A stretch of 64,000 nt of DNA, taken from assembly GCA_034336665.1 (NCBI GenBank), contig JAPFBE010000013.1, positions 16,533,056-16,597,055 on the forward strand, given 5' to 3'. Positions 44,301 through 58,480 of this stretch are shown here, in pieces; position 1 is the stretch's first letter; each line of letters starts with the position of its first letter. The position numbers and the translations under genes were made by a program. Below the pieces are notes generated by a model. It saw only the letters and a program-made list of their open reading frames with translations, made no database searches and was not told the DNA's origin. The DNA is from Luscinia megarhynchos (taxonomy: Eukaryota; Chordata; Aves; Passeriformes; Turdidae).

Positions 44301-47300
44301 ACGCTGCCCTACTTCTGCAGCTTCACTGCTTTCCAGTGGCTTGTGGATGGATTCGTGTTTTAGGAACTGTTGGGAGATACCTGGAAAAGGCATCAAATAA
44401 AGCTCAGGAAAAGTTAATCAGTACCTGTGACGTTAAAGTAAACAGAGAATATGAGTACTGGCTTTTCTGCATGAATACTGCTCATAGGTAGGGACTTTCC
44501 ACAGAAGGCATGGAAATAGCAAAGGTTCTTTTCATCTGCCATTTCCTCCTTTCAATATATTTTTCATTCAGCAAATGTCATTACCAGGGCTTTCTCATGT
44601 ATTAGCTAATACTTAGCTGTTGCTCCAGGGCTTGGTGTTGCTGGAAATGTCTGTCTTTCAGCCTCCTAGTAACAGCCCTACCATTTCGCAATTATTCCCA
44701 CGCAACACTGGAATGAGCAGGGTTGAGAGCTTTTTATTGAGAGTAAGTAACGATTTGAATAATGCTAGTCTTTCACTTACTGCCTAGTTTTACTCCATTC
44801 TTTTTTCACTCCTGGTCTTAGTAGTTAGGATTGGCTGTATTTCAGTACTCCATCCCAGCAGTAGCTAAGATGCCCACGTGCATCATGTTGTAAAAATCAA
44901 CAAAGGTGAATATTCTAAGGTCAGAAGGACAGAATAATTATTTCTAATAATATTACTCTTGATAACACACTAATTGAAATTGTTCATTCAAAAATATTTT
45001 CCTGTTTCTGTGGTTTTCAAAGGATAACAATATTTCAAATGACACCCTTAGTGTTATTCAATAGTAACACAAAGAATTAAACTGTGTAGACATCCCCTGG
45101 ACAAAAAGTTTCCCATCCCTTCTCTAGTTTTAGGGCAGAAGTTTCTTGTTGTATCTTGGCACAGGAGCTCTTGTAAGGTTTTAGAGAGTTCTCCCTATCC
45201 TTCCATGAGGCATTTTGCCTCCATTTCCCTACATTTGGGAAAGGATACAAGTCAGACCAAAAGGGAGAGACTGTTTGTAAAATTTTCCTGGAAACTAGTG
45301 CTAAAAAAATGTTTGCAGAAGGTTTCAGAAGATTTGACGGCATCTGTTGAATGTTATTTCCTTTGTTACAAGAGGTGCACAATTTCCTGGTACGATGGCA
45401 GGAAGAATTTCTGCCAAGTTTATCACATGCTGTCTTGCAACAGTAATAACAATGAAAACTGATCTTAAAAGTGTCACTCATTAATTTTGTACTAATTTGT
45501 CCAGCAGCCATTTCATTACAGCCTTCTGTAGAGCACCTGTAAACTCAAGTAAAACATTCCTGAAGATTTTCATCATCTTCAGCTATATAATATTGAGAAT
45601 TAAAGAACACAAAATACTGTTCTGAGATTTTCCTGGGACAGAAGAGTATACTCTAGGTGTGGCAAGGTGTGGCAGGTTTGGAGGGTTTTTTTCTATAAGT
45701 AGTCAGTATGCTGACTTTTGTTTGAATAAGGACATACCTGTTAGTGTGTTTGGGTTTGTGAGAACTCTTATCAAAAAAAGGAATTGTAGGTAACGCTGTT
45801 AAAGAAGATAACCAGCTAAAAGCCAGTTCAGTTTTCTCTCAGTTGTGAACAGGATTGAAACACAGGTAACAAATTCATATGGGCAGAATGAAAGAGCTTC
45901 CTTTAAAAAGCTCTTCCATACCATCTTAGCTTCAATGTACAAAACATGCCTTTGCTTAGGTATATTCCTTTTGTTGCTTCTAGTTAATCTGCATCTCTCT
46001 GAAGTGCACAGAAGTTTGACAACATGACCTGAATATAACGGATGTGGTCAGTCCAACTGAGATCTGCTAAGCTGGGTGGGACTGATTTGGTTTGTCTCTG
46101 TATAGTGCCACCTCTGAGCAGCCACTGCTGACACCGGTGCAGTGTGGGTTGCCAGGAGATGAGAAGCAGGAAGCTGGTCCCATTTCCTGTCAGAGAAACC
46201 ACAGTTTCTACGGTGCTTCTCTCTTGTAGAAGACTGTAGAAGGCTGGACAGACTGAATTTGCTAGTACATCTACATACAGAGGGAAGGTGAACACCATGG
46301 TGTTTGTCACACTTCTAAAAGCAGCTAATCAAAACTCAGCGTCCCATTGATTGTTCTAATCGGGGGGAGGAGGAAGTGGTGAAGAAGCCAAGTGGTAACT
46401 TTTGGCCTGGAATGAGTCAAATAAACAGCAGAAAATAAAACACAGAATCTGATCACAAATGCAAGTATTCTTCTTGAATTGATCTCTTGACTAGTTTTTG
46501 GGGTCAGGCTAAACATTCTGAGTAAGGATGGGCTTTCCTATCTCACCTGTGTTTTTCCAGATCTTCACCACCTCTCTCTTTTCAATATGCAATAACCTTT
46601 ATGCGTGAAGCCTCAGAATTTAGGCTGGATCATTTATCTTTGTCTGGTGGACAGACATTTTTATGTTGCACCTTTCAAAACCACCTGCTTCTGCAAAAAA
46701 ACTTCCTTTTTATCTGCACCACAAAGAGTTGTATTGATACCCAGAGTTTCAAAGCAGTTTAACTTGACCTTTACCATCATAAGGTTTGGCTAGGAGGAGC
46801 AGAGCTTTCATTTGTGAAGAACAGTTGTTCTGTTCAGTGCTGGAAGAAAAGAAGAAACAGAAGATATGGCCAGATAATGTATCTTCTGGAAGGCTGTAAT
46901 ATTCCCTGCAGGACCCAGATTTTTATCCTGTGCCAACATATTGTGTCTCTAAACACCCGAATTTGCCATTCCTGATTTTAGCAGAGCGACCCCAACATAA
47001 AGCTTGAAGAATATAGCAGTGAGCAAGACACATGACATACAGAAAGATCTTTCAGTGCTCAACAGTAACTAAGTCTGCATTTAAGATGAAACATGTCATT
47101 TATTTTTTAGAGACTCAGAATACAAAATACCAGTTTATCAGTGTGAGAGACCTTCTGACAAGCAGCGGATAAAGCTTGACTGTGATGCAGAAAATGCAAT
47201 AGCAGTAGAGCATTATTAAGTCTTCTTATGACAATCCATCCTATATTTCATTCCAGAAAATGCTGATAGCTCCTTTTCACCATGTCTTAAGTGTGCCAGC

Positions 47301-50300
47301 TCTATTATACCGATCCCAATCTTTAAACCATGCTTTGGCAAATGTATCCTTTGTGGCACTTGTGTGATCCATTATGCTTTACTCAGTACCATGATTGTTT
47401 ACAACACACCACAGTCTTCCACTGCGTGAAGACACATTTATTACAGACAATGGTGCCAGTGCTGATCTGTTCTTATTGGCCATTTCAAAACAAAAGCCAG
47501 ACAAAAAGGCATCTGTTTTCAGTGGCTGGTCAGGTTAGTACTGGAAGTCTCTTCTTGGTGCTTTTCACCCTATGTTGGAATACAGCTGCCAGTGCTCAGG
47601 GGCTGCTTTCACTGAGGGCCACCTCCCTAGAAGAGCTGCTGTGGACTCAGGTTAATTCTAGTGTTGTCCTGCCTTTCACAAGCTGTTCAGGCAAATCTTC
47701 ACACTGAGTCATTAGAGCCCTACAAATGGCATACAGTTAAAACATCCAAGAGTGTCAAAATGAGTCATATTTTCAAGTGACAATTGCTATTTTGAGTGAC
47801 TGTTTTGCATTACACTTACCAGGACATTCAGGAAACAACAGTGTTTAAGTTTTCCTGTTGCTCACGGTTCCTAGCACGTGACTAGCCAGGGCAGTTATAT
47901 CACTGAGCCACACCTTGCTCTTATCCAGAAGTCATATTCCCAGGCATATATGTCACCTTATCAGAAGGAAGTGACTCTGGACTTCTACAAAAAGTTGTTT
48001 CAGGCAAAGCAAGGTGTTGCTTTCAGAGGCCAGCCTGACTTACAGACCCTGTACCCTCTGCCTTGGAGAGAGCTGAAAATGGAACTTAGACCCTACAGGT
48101 ATCTGCAACAGTACCAGCACGCAGAGGGAAGAAAGGCAAAGTTCAGGACATGGTAGTAGTCACCATTCCCATGTACTACAGACTTGGAAGACAAAAGCTG
48201 GGGGACACAAAGGAACAATTGAACCTGCCCATGCAGAGAAACAATTCCAAAAAGGAAATGGTAAGCATCAGTAGGTGGAGGAGCATGTTTCTGTCATGCA
48301 GAGGGGCAGAAGGAATTTCTGCACTTGCAGAAAAAGCCAGGAAGGAAGAAGATAGCACTGGAATGAGCATATTGTTATGAGAGTGAAAAGTGAGAGAAAA
48401 GCACAAAATAAGAAAAAGGTGCAGCTCATTTAAAGAGGTAAAAAAGAGGTATTGAGGGTGAGGAGAACAGACTGATAAGAAATGGAACTTCTCTACAGCT
48501 TTAATGTAAGCTAATACAAGCCACTGGACATTCCCACCAGCTATGCACACACACAAACACCCCAAACAAACAAACCAACAAACAAACCTGTTTTCCACTG
48601 CTAACTTTGGTGTCCAAAAGCCACAAAAAGAAATTAAATAAGGAGAGAAAAAAAAAAACAGGAGGGAGTTAAAAGGTTAGGTGAGGACAAGAGCCTAAGC
48701 CACTTCAGAAACAGATACACAAGCAAAGGAAATTCTAAACGGAAGAAGATGAAGGGGGGAGGAGGAGGAAAACAGAAACCAGTGAGCTGAGTATGCGAGA
48801 ATAGTGCTGGTTTCCACATAAACCTCCTTTGTTAGTAGCTCTTCCAGTTCTGGTCTGTGAATAGCTGGAGCAGTTCCCACTGTTCTGCAGGGAGATACTG
48901 CATTATTTGCTGCAGCCACAATGAAACAGTTAAGCATGGTGTAAACTCTTGCAGTAGTACAAGCAAGGCCCTACCCGTAACAGCTACAAGCCTTGTTTGG
49001 CTACAGCCTCGAGGAGAAGGGGGGGAAATTTTTAAAGTAACTCTTTCCAGGGCACTGTTTTTGCTTTTGCTTTTTTGCTTTTTTTTTCCCTTTCTCTATG
49101 GAGATAAGCACATTTAACTGCTGCTAATTGGTAGATAAACAGGATTAATTATTTAATGTTTCATGCTTGGTATAATTTTCACAATTAATAGGGAAACTTG
49201 AAACAAAACTGAAGCTGTTTTACGGTTTTTGTCAGTTGACCAGTGGTACCTCCAGTGGAGTTCCTGTTTAATACTTCTCTTTTTTTCCTGTTTGCAAGTT
49301 CAAATTTGGTCAAAGGGCTGAACTCACAATTATCACTTCAGGCAGGTTTAAAGACAGTTACAGCTAAATAAAACCTAGTTCAAAGCATGTGTTGGAGACC
49401 AGCTCCTTGAGGAAAGCCATAAGCTAAATTTAAAGTTGCTTCATATAACTCAGAAAATTAGTTTAATCCTTGTTTCTTCTTTGTCCCTACTCCAAACTCA
49501 AGAATTGTGATGACAAGTTGGTTGAAAATACTCAAGCATACCTAAATTCAGGTGGAAAAATGTCCACACGAGGAGGCCAGAATGCTGTAGAAACCAGTAG
49601 CAGAGTTCCAGCTAGGGTTCAGCTGGAGCGCTGCCTGGCCCTGGCATCCTGCCCCAGAGCCACAGACCAACCATACGTCTGTGTGCCCTGGGCCTGGGCC
49701 AGTCTGCCTGGGAGACTCCTGGCCCCACAGGGATCCACCAAACTGGAGATGGCAGTGCCTTGTGGTCTGCCTACACTGGCTCTGAGAGCCTCGGCAGCCC
49801 GGCTGTACAGGCAGGCGTTGGGGTGAAGCCTGTCCAGAGATGGAGCACTCTGCTGGACAGCTGCAGTGGGAAAAACCAAACATGGCCCTAGGACTCCAGC
49901 TTTGCTGCTGGGATAAGCTGAGCTAATGAGAAGCTGATGTGGGTGTGTTGAGCTGCCCTTTTGTTTCCTCATCTGCACGTTTCTATCACTTCCCTGCAGG
50001 AGTTGCCAATGCACAGCAGTGTGATGAGCAGGATCAGCTCACAGATCAGGCTGAAAACTAATCTGGTAGGAGCCCTCTCTGCCCACCCATCCCATCCTGT
50101 CGGCTCAGCAGCCCCTTGGGAAGACAAAGAATGGGAAACAGGGGAAAGGAAGGCTTTGGGGAATTTTCTGTTGGCAGTGCACAACCAGCTTGCACTGGTG
50201 CTCTAGCTGCCACCTGCAATGCCAGTCTGTGATTCTCTATTAGCCATTACTGGGTCCCACCAGTACTCAAGAGTTTCACCATGCAGACAGGCAAACATTA

Positions 50301-52154
50301 CTTAATAACTAAAAGTAAAATACTCTGCTAATTATTCCAGTACTTAGTTTTTCTTACATTTGACCTCATTCTTGAGAGGTTCTGTCAGAGAAACGATTAA
50401 ATGATCCTACTTCCACCTTTCAAAAGCTTTTACTTTCAAAGTAGAATAGATTCCTTGCTGGTACTCCCCTCTGGACTCTCATGAATATAGTTTTGAAAGA
50501 CCTACATGGCTAAATTAAATATTGGGGAAAAGAATGGCAGAATGCCAGCCACTTTATCTCATACTATTATAATAATAAAGATCTTGTATAATATTATTAC
50601 CCTTTTATACTCATTTTGACCTTTTTCCTGTTGTCTTGGAGTATCTCCTTTGTCATGCATTTATTTTACTCTTAATAACAGCATTTCACTGAAGCACAGG
50701 GTAGGCTGAGGCTCATAACCATACAAGAAGTCATAGCAATCACATTCACTCACAGTGCTTTTCAGTGTAATATCTGTTGTCTTCAGTGGAAGTTGCATCT
50801 CTCCTCTCTCTCCATTGTGGGCTCTAATATATGCAGAAAATGGGAGCTCGTGGAGTCTGAGCTGAAATAGACTGGAGGCTGAGGACCCAAGAAAGTAAGG
50901 ACTATTGCTTTGTCCCCAGGCACCTGCATCTGGGTGCTGTCATTATAGAACATGGTGCCAAACTGCTTTTAGGGCAGACCCAGCACAGCCGTTCATATAT
51001 TGTACAGCACCTGAATTTGAGCCCAAATCTCGGGGAGTTCTTGCCATCGACTGAAACTTTGTGGCTAGGAAACTACACATTGTCACAAATCATGTTGCAC
51101 AGTCACTGGGGAAACATTCCTCAGTCAGTTCAGCCTCCCTGTTCAAACTGCTTCGTGTGCTACTCATAATGCTCTGTAGAAGTAGCATACATGACATTAC
51201 ATGCACATAAAAGGTCTCTAAAAACATTAAGCACTTGTTAATCTTGTGGGGACATTGTGCTGAAAGGGGTGTATCCATCAAAAGAAAACAAATTCCATTT
51301 CATGCAAGCTTATCAAGAAAACATACACAATATGCAACCATTTCACAGCTGCCAAAAGAAATCAGTCTAATTTCTTTTTCTAGCTGGAAGGAGAAATTTA
51401 ACCAGCAAAGCTATTGGAAGCCAAGAAGACTATTAAAAAAAAAAAAAGGTAGAAACCATCCACAATTTCATCCAAAGACAGAAGTTTGTGAAATCAAGCA
51501 CTTGGCCAAGTGACATAGCTGTGACATTAATGTGGCTGCATGTGAGGCCTGTCAATTCATGAATTTATTGGTGGACTGTCTGTAATCCTGAGAACTAAAC
51601 CTAGAGAAAACATTTTATGCAGTTCCATTTCTGATATTTCTCTGTCCTTATCTCTCCCATCCTCCCTCCTCTCTATTCCTGTCTCGTCCCTCTCCCATAC
51701 AACAACTGGTTGCATGCTAACAATATTTTTCTTTGTGTTTCTGCAAATGCCATTAGATCCAAGCATGTCTCATGGAATTTGAGGCTATCATCTGTTCACA
51801 TGTACTGGGTAGTCAGCAACTTCCACAAGACAACCATTCTCCTCACCCAGATTTCATTTGCTTAAAAACATCTCAGGAATTCTTATGAATTGTTTAATTA
51901 TTTTAAATTAGCAACGAGAGAAGCATTCCCACTTGCCTCCCCAGTTGCACCCAATCTAAACTTGGATGCATTAAGAAGAAAATCAGTGAATGCCAACCTG
52001 CATGCTATTAGAAACCATCCAGGCCAAAGAGGGGCCAGATGTTAAAATAATTTGCAAAAAAATGACTACTGAAAAAAAGAGACTATGTATAGGGTGGCTG
52101 GATTATTCTGCCCAGTTGGAGACTGAGAGCTGCTGAACCAAGATAGAGGGAGGA

Positions 52155-52549
52155 CAAGGCTGAGAGTGTTGAGGCTGCCCAGCCTAGATGAAAGAAGGCT
52201 CCAGAGAGCCTTTAAAGCAGCCTCCCAGTACCTAAAGGGACCTGCCAGAGCCGGAGAGGGACTACTGACAAGGGCAGGTAGTGATAGGACAAGGAGGAAT
52301 GGCTTTAAACTGAAGAGAGATTTACATTAGAGGTTAGGAAGAAATTATTAACTGTGAGGGTGGTGAGACACTGGAACAGACTGCCCAGAGAAGCTGTGGA
52401 TGTGCCATTCCTGTTGAAGGCCAGGTCATATGGGATTTTGAGCAACTTGGTTTAGTGGAAGCTGTCCCTGCGTGTGGCAGGGGTGTGGTGGGAATTGGAA
52501 CAGATGATCTCTAAGGCCCCTTCCAAACCAAATCATTCTGTGATTCTAA
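52155..52549 (+). mobile_element. CR1 LINE 3' region
   Basis: A sense-oriented CR1 tail with 'gaaggctccagagagcct', 'gaaactgaagagaga'-like and 'tggaacagactgcccagaga' blocks, ending 'aatcattctgtgattct', the typical CR1 3' terminus. It is 5' truncated, diverged and carries no ORF. Confidence 0.93.
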
Positions 52550-53645
52550 AGGCTGCAAAGTCCTTGTTTGGGTTCCACTAGGAAGCTGAGAGAAGATGGC
52601 ATGGACTCCTCCTGGGGATGGCAGGTGAGCTGCCACAGGAAAGATGGTTCCAGGATATTGTGCTTTGGAGATATACCTAGGAATCAAAATGCTTCTGTTC
52701 TCTGGGAGAGGGCAGTTAAGGACTTACTCCAGGGATAAGTGATCCGTGTCCAGCAGTGGATCCCCATGCAAATAGCCCTTACAGATGCTATGTGAATATG
52801 CTTACATTTTTCTGTTTGTGGTGCAGTCACTCTTCAGGTCCTTGTGGCTTAATTATCCTCTTGGGACCTCAGTTACTGCCTCTGAGAGGGGTGATATGTC
52901 CCCATCTAGGTATTCCACAGATGGAAGCAGTGGCATTATAATTACTACAGTACCATCATGCTGCAAATGGACTGTTTGTGCTTGGTTACCTACCACAGAC
53001 TTAATTCATGGGCATAACAGTCTTCTCTTTGTGTTTTCACAGCCTGGCTCTTCAAAGGAAGACCTTTTGTTTCCATCCAGGATGATAAATGGGTTTTAGC
53101 TTTATTTTCTCAGAGGGAAGCTTATGTGATTGTACTGTCTGTCATCTGTCTACACCGATAAGTTTTTAACTGCCACAGCCAATTATAATTATTTCCAAAG
53201 GAAAAAACTGCCAGAGGCAGACATCTCTATGATAATTATATTTCTATGGATTTTGTGAAAGACAGCAGCAGACTGGGTTGAGGCTAGGGAGGAGGAGGAG
53301 GGAGAGGACAAAGCACAAGACCACAGTGAGAGTGTGCCATGTCAAGGAAGTCTGGGAGGCCTCAGCTGATCCTTAGCCCCATCCTGGCTGAAGGCAGGCA
53401 GGCAGCCAATGTGCACTGGAGAGTCAGTGGGCATGGCTGTCTCTGCAGACACCTCACAAAACACACCGTTCTTGTCCATGGGTGTGATTTCAGAGGGGAC
53501 ATCACTCTGTCTGTGGCTGCTGCAGTGGAGAGGGGGAGCAGGCACAGCCCTTCTTTCTGCTGGCTGGGATCTCGCTGTGCTGATGCAGGCAGTGGCACTG
53601 TGCTGCCCTGGGCCTGTACTTGCAGGCTGCAGAACCTGGGTGGTG

Positions 53646-53685
53646 GCTGGGCTGGGCTGGGCTGGGCTGGGCTGGGCTGGGCTGG
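53646..53685 (+). repeat. (GCTGG)8 tandem repeat, G-quadruplex-capable
   Basis: Eight perfect copies of GCTGG give successive GGG runs separated by CT, a canonical short-loop G-quadruplex pattern on the plus strand. The repeat also keeps open frames on both strands (GWAGL and PSPAQ repeats), which I regard as non-coding artefacts. Confidence 0.95.
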
Positions 53686-53699
53686 TAGGTGCCCCCAGG

Positions 53700-56600
53700 C
53701 TGGACAGACAGGCAAAGTGCAAGGCACGGTCAGCATATGCTCCATGCTGAGACTAATTGAACATAATGGGTGCCCTGCTAACAAAGACTCCTAGTGTGGG
53801 GGACAGTGTGTTCTCTGTTCTCAGACCTGCCAGCCACTAATGAAAGCTGCTAATGCCAGCTTTGTAAATGCATTTAGCCAGATATTTGAAGACAGGTAGA
53901 GCCTAATTCTCTCTGACATCAAAAAGGACTCTGACTTGCACTGCATGGGAAGTCATGTCTTTAAACATCTTCAAAGCTATGACCATTTCTCCTTAAATAT
54001 TTTAGAAGAATTGACCCTCTCTCTGAGTGAATCTTGCCTGAAATGAGAGGTTTCTAGAACCCTTGAGAACAAAGTAACTTAGCTGAACGTTTCCCTGGAA
54101 TGATGCATACTGCTTCACCATTACAGGATGTTCTTGGAAGGAGCAAAATACCTAAGGTGAAAGCAGATCACCATCTTCACTGCCTAGTACCGTGACATGG
54201 CTTGTCAATAACCTGATCCAGGTTTTCTGTAAGTGGAGGGCAGCTGCAGGTAACCCCCAGGGTGCTCTACCCAGCTGTCTCAGCTGTGGCCTGCAGCAGG
54301 GGTTCAGTGACCTGGAACACAAATCTGCCTTCAGAAGCCCTCATGGCAGGAGAGTTTCACAGGCTGGAGTTTCACCCCTCCCCCTTATCTGGCTGTTAGC
54401 TGAACCTTCCCCAGAGTGCTTTCTGTTGAGCAAGAGTGAACAGGATTGCTTGTCTCCCATATGCCCCCACTAAGTCACTAATGCCACTAAGTTGCCTGAT
54501 GAATCCCAGCTACTATAGCAAAAAGGAAAACGCTGCTGCTGAAAAAAGGAAAATACAAAAAAATGCATTCAAGTACACAGGAGTAGAAAGAGAGTAAGCG
54601 AAGAAGGGGAGGGTTGGGAACATGAAAGAAGCACTGTTTCCCTAAAAATAATTTTTTTAGAAATGGAGGACAAATGACTGCATTTTTGCCCTACCAAACA
54701 TCTATGAAAGGTTAGCATTTCTTCAGAGCATTGCTTTATTTTTGCCTAGGTCTTCAGCAACTATTACTCAAAATTAATTCAGGCTTTGGCCCTTGGGAAC
54801 TTATTTAATGTGCTAGTGCTTAGAATTTCATTAATATTTATAAATGTCACTTGAATTCCATTTTTACCTTCTTACCCAGGCAGGAACACCCTTAAAAAAA
54901 ATATTGTTGCTTTTCATTTTTAAATTTTTTTCCTGTGTTTTTGTTTGGTTTCATTTTGGGTTTTTTGTATTTCTTTTTTTTTTTAACTGTAGTAAGTTCA
55001 GGGTTGAGCCTGTTCTAAAAATGTCATATTCTATGAGTTGTGATATCCAGTTTTGCTAGCCCTGCCTATGCCCCCAAGAAGGGCCTGGGAGTTGGATGTT
55101 AGGCCTGGAAAAACGGAGATGGTGTCTATTCTCAGCTCTGCCACTGGCTAATCATGCAACCTTAGTCAGTTCATTTAACCTCGGCATGCTTAGGTTTCCA
55201 GATCAGAAGTGAGAGGGACAAAAGGCTCCTCTGTGAATCCTTTGTGGTGCCTGAGGGAGAACAAGGTATTACCCATCACTGCTTTGTTGCTGCCTTGTGA
55301 GCTCTGGGTGTGGGTGGTTTCTGTGTTAGGGTAGGTACCTGTGGTGAGTGAGTCCAGGAACACAGATGGAGGCCTGGCCACTGCATTTCTTGCCAAGGGA
55401 GACAGCCCTCACAGTCGGTTTGACAAATCACAGCTACTGACACCCTTTGCTTTAGGCATTCAGGCTTTTATGTCACTCTGCAGCAGTTTCCTGCCAGCCA
55501 CAGCAGTTGCTGCCTCCTGTTCATTGGCTTTTGTATGTGACTCGTGCCTGTCACAGCTTGCTGACCCCAGAGAGAGATCAATGGCACTCCAAAGAGCTGT
55601 AAACCAGTATAAAATGGCAGATCTATGCCTAGTAGTGGTAATAAAATAAGTTGCCTAATTTAAAGACCAGAAGTGTGCCTTGGAAGTCATAGATGAGAGA
55701 CTCAGGCAGTTTCCAAAATATATGACCTCTTACTTTTGGAGCATTTGGACTTAAAGACAATTCAGCGTTGGGGATGTGCTTTTCACAGCTGCTGAGATGT
55801 GTTTCTCTGTGAGCTTCTACAGCACACACTGCTGGGCAAGACAAGAATGATGTTAAAAAGAGCTTAAAAACATGCAGCTGTTGTATTATAGCAGAGGTTG
55901 CTCTGTATTTCTGGTTCAGAATTGAAAGCAGAGCTGCTCACCCTTTGTTTCAGTCGGCATCTAATTGCCTTGTGCTGCACAGTCCTGCTGCCTGAAACCA
56001 TCAGCAAGCAGAGGCATTACAGACATTGCTCAGCAGCAGAAGGCAGAGCATTACAAGACAAAGTGTTTCAGGTGCACACCTAGCTGGATGGCACAGCAAC
56101 CTCCAACACCATCAGGGAAACTGCATGTGAAGAGTTGGAGTGAGGGATTTGTGAGAGCTCAGTAGTACAGGAGGCAGCAGCACCTGGAGAGCAGTGCTCT
56201 CCCACGCGAGGCTCCTGGCCCTATGAAATTTCCCATGCGCGCTGTTTTGCTTCTAGGCCAGTGTGGGTGTGATATGTGTTACCTTAGCAACAGAGAAAAG
56301 TGCGTGCTGCAGCTGTAGCCGTCTCCTCTCTGCAGCAGGAGAGCATCCCTGGTTTTCTCACAGAAAATGCTGCTCCTCACAAAGGGGACCCCAGTGCCCG
56401 TGGCTACCAATGTGCTGGCACGCAGGGCACAGACACAGATACGAGCTGCACAGACACGTCTTCCCTGCTACCCTCGGCTCCAGCTCATCTCTTCTGGCCT
56501 CCAGAGAGCATCATCTGAGTCAGTCTGGCAGCAGCAGGATCAGCAGCTTTGTGCCAGCCCCCTCCATCGTTTCTCGAGTCAGATGGTTTTTACTAAACTT

Positions 56601-57200
56601 GAATGCCGGAGGATGTCTGAGTGGTTTGGGAATATCTGGAGAAAACAAACGCAGCAGTCAAGGCCTCAGTGCTCATTAATCACTTAGGGGAAAATTTAAG
56701 AGAACAGAGACTCAGGAAGCAAGGGGATTGTGGAGTAGACCCACCCAATATAGGCCAATATAAGTGTTGCAAACCCTCATAAATGCAGTAAATCCACAGG
56801 AGACACAAAACCTGTGGAAATTCAGTTTCTCACGGAATTTTGATTCTGCCCTGGCTTTCGTCCTCTGTTGAACTTTGGGACACACAACATTGTAAATATA
56901 TACATGTTTATAAACATACATACAGGTGTGTTCCCCAAATATATTTAAGAGATCTTTTTCTTTAATGCCTCACCAACACATATGTTTGAGAAAAAAGTAT
57001 GCAGATTCAAAATTTTAAAACAACTCTACGCTAAAAGTTCCACTAACAGCTAGTCCAGGAAAAAAAACAAACAAAACAAGTCGTTGAAACATATGCTGAA
57101 ATAGTCAAATATATGTATTACTGCAAACACAGGAAAAAGGAGCATTTATCCTCGCTTTCAAATGAAGTGCAACAATTGATCATCTACAAGTTCTCCCGTG
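53700..57200. other. IFT57-CD47 intergenic region, right part
   Basis: No gene, RNA gene or known repeat was recognised between the GCTGG array and the CD47 promoter island. Open frames at 56.2-56.7 kb overlap each other in several frames and look like mildly GC-rich chance ORFs. Confidence 0.55.
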
Positions 57201-57239
57201 TTTTTGAACCCCTTGTGTTTCCCTTGCACTTAGTGCGTA

Positions 57240-58480
57240 TGACTGCAGCCAGGAGCAAACAGACCCGTGGCAAGGCCGGTCCCGCACAGGCTTTTAGCGC
57301 AGGATGCCCCGAGGCCCCGGTCGGCTGCCGGCGGGCCAGGGACGGGGCAAACTACAGCGCTCCCTCCGTCCCTTCCCGGCCCCGCCGGGCCGCGGCCCTG
57401 CCCACCCCAACGGCGTCTCTACCCTTTGAAAATCGAGCTCTTTCGTAATCAATAAAGCGCTGGAGGAGTTACCCCGTGGAACGCTTCCCCTTTTATTGGA
57501 GCCGGCGCCTTCCCCTGGCAGCCATTTTACCCGGCCCCGACCGCGACTCCGCGCCGTGCGTGCGGGGCACCGCGGCCGCGGAGCTGGAGCAGGCGTGGGA
57601 TACACGTCCTGCTAATCGCTTCAAAACGCCACCAAAACCAAGCCTTATCGCAGCTCGTCCCGCGGGCTGAGGAGTCCCGCGGAGGAGGGGGGGGGAGCGA
57701 GGCCGACCGTGAGGGCGAGCTCGCCCCGCGCCGCCGCCCCCGCGCCCGCGCCGCAGCCAATCAGCGGCGGGAGCGGCCCCGCCTCCGCCGCCCGCCGCTG
57801 CGGCGCCGCGAGCTGTCGTTGCGCCGGGCCGCGCCGCCGCCGCTCCGCCATGTGGCTGCTGGCCGCCTCCGTGCTGCTCGGCGCCCTGCGCGCAGGTGAG
57901 TGCCCGCCGCGCCTGCCCTCCCGCCTTCCATCCCTCTCTCCCTTTCCCTCGCCGCCCTGACTCCTCCGGCTGCGGCCGCAGCGATCGCCCCCAGGCGCGT
58001 CCCGTGCGCTGCCGGCGCGGGTACCCCGGCGGTGTCTCCGGCGGGGCGCCCGGGGCGCGAGGGAAGGGCTGAGCCGCCCCCCGAGCCGCGGGAAGGGGAG
58101 GGCGCCCCGCGGGCGGGGGCCGGTGCCGGGCCGGCGGGGCGGAGCGGCCGCCGCCCGTTCTGCCGCCTCTCCCGGCGCTCGGTGCGGGGACCCTGCTGCT
58201 GCCCGGGGCTCTCGGCTGTTGTGCTGGCAGCCGGCGTGTGTGGGACTGCGTAGCGGTAGATCGCCATCCTTCGGGGAATGAGCGGGGACACACACACACA
58301 CACGCTGTCATCCAGCCCCCGCCGCCGCTGCCCGCATCCTCCCCGGGGCCGGCGGTGGGCTGCTCCCCGCAGAAGTTGCGGGGGAGAGGAGACAGCGTGC
58401 CCGGAGCTTTGCTCCTCACCTCCGTGTGCTTTGGGGCGGCTCAGCTCCGTGTGCCTTCCCGAAACAGGCACGCTGCTCTA
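57240..58480 (+). promoter_or_regulatory. CD47: CD47 CpG-island promoter
   Basis: This is a 1.2-kb GC- and CpG-dense island centred on CD47 exon 1. A CCAAT box (ccaatcag, 57757-57764) sits 93 nt upstream of the start codon. There are many GC-rich stretches, a nine-G run at 57687-57695 and no TATA box. A short CA repeat lies at 58288-58303. The CpG content explains the long GC-rich ORFs on both strands here. Confidence 0.85.
57850..57895 (+). CDS. CD47: CD47 exon 1 (signal peptide)
   Basis: The ATG is in a good context (ccgccATGt). It encodes MWLLAASVLLGALRA plus one base, donor GTGAGT. The start is set by leader length and by the CpG-island position. Confidence 0.95.

Larger units (their letters stand above)
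40960..52150. other. IFT57-CD47 intergenic region, left part
   Basis: No protein-coding gene was recognised in 11 kb. Open frames up to 144 codons exist but show no family motif, no consistent splice structure and no compositional shift. Two GC-rich islets stand out at 44.16-44.30 and 49.59-49.90 kb. A 21-T run sits at 43895-43915. Confidence 0.6.

Noticed and set aside
45077..45511. 144-codon minus-strand ORF with many Cys and Lys
   Set aside because: No recognisable domain or splice structure; this length is expected by chance in a 16-kb AT-rich region read in six frames.
53339..53794. Overlapping 113-151-codon ORFs around the GCTGG array
   Set aside because: The tandem repeat keeps several frames open on both strands, and the flanks have no homology signature that I recognise.
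57493..58471. Minus-strand ORFs of 308, 236 and 218 codons opposite CD47 exon 1
   Set aside because: All three frames are open because the CpG island is stop-poor; the products are Pro/Arg/Gly-rich with no domain. A non-coding divergent transcript remains possible.
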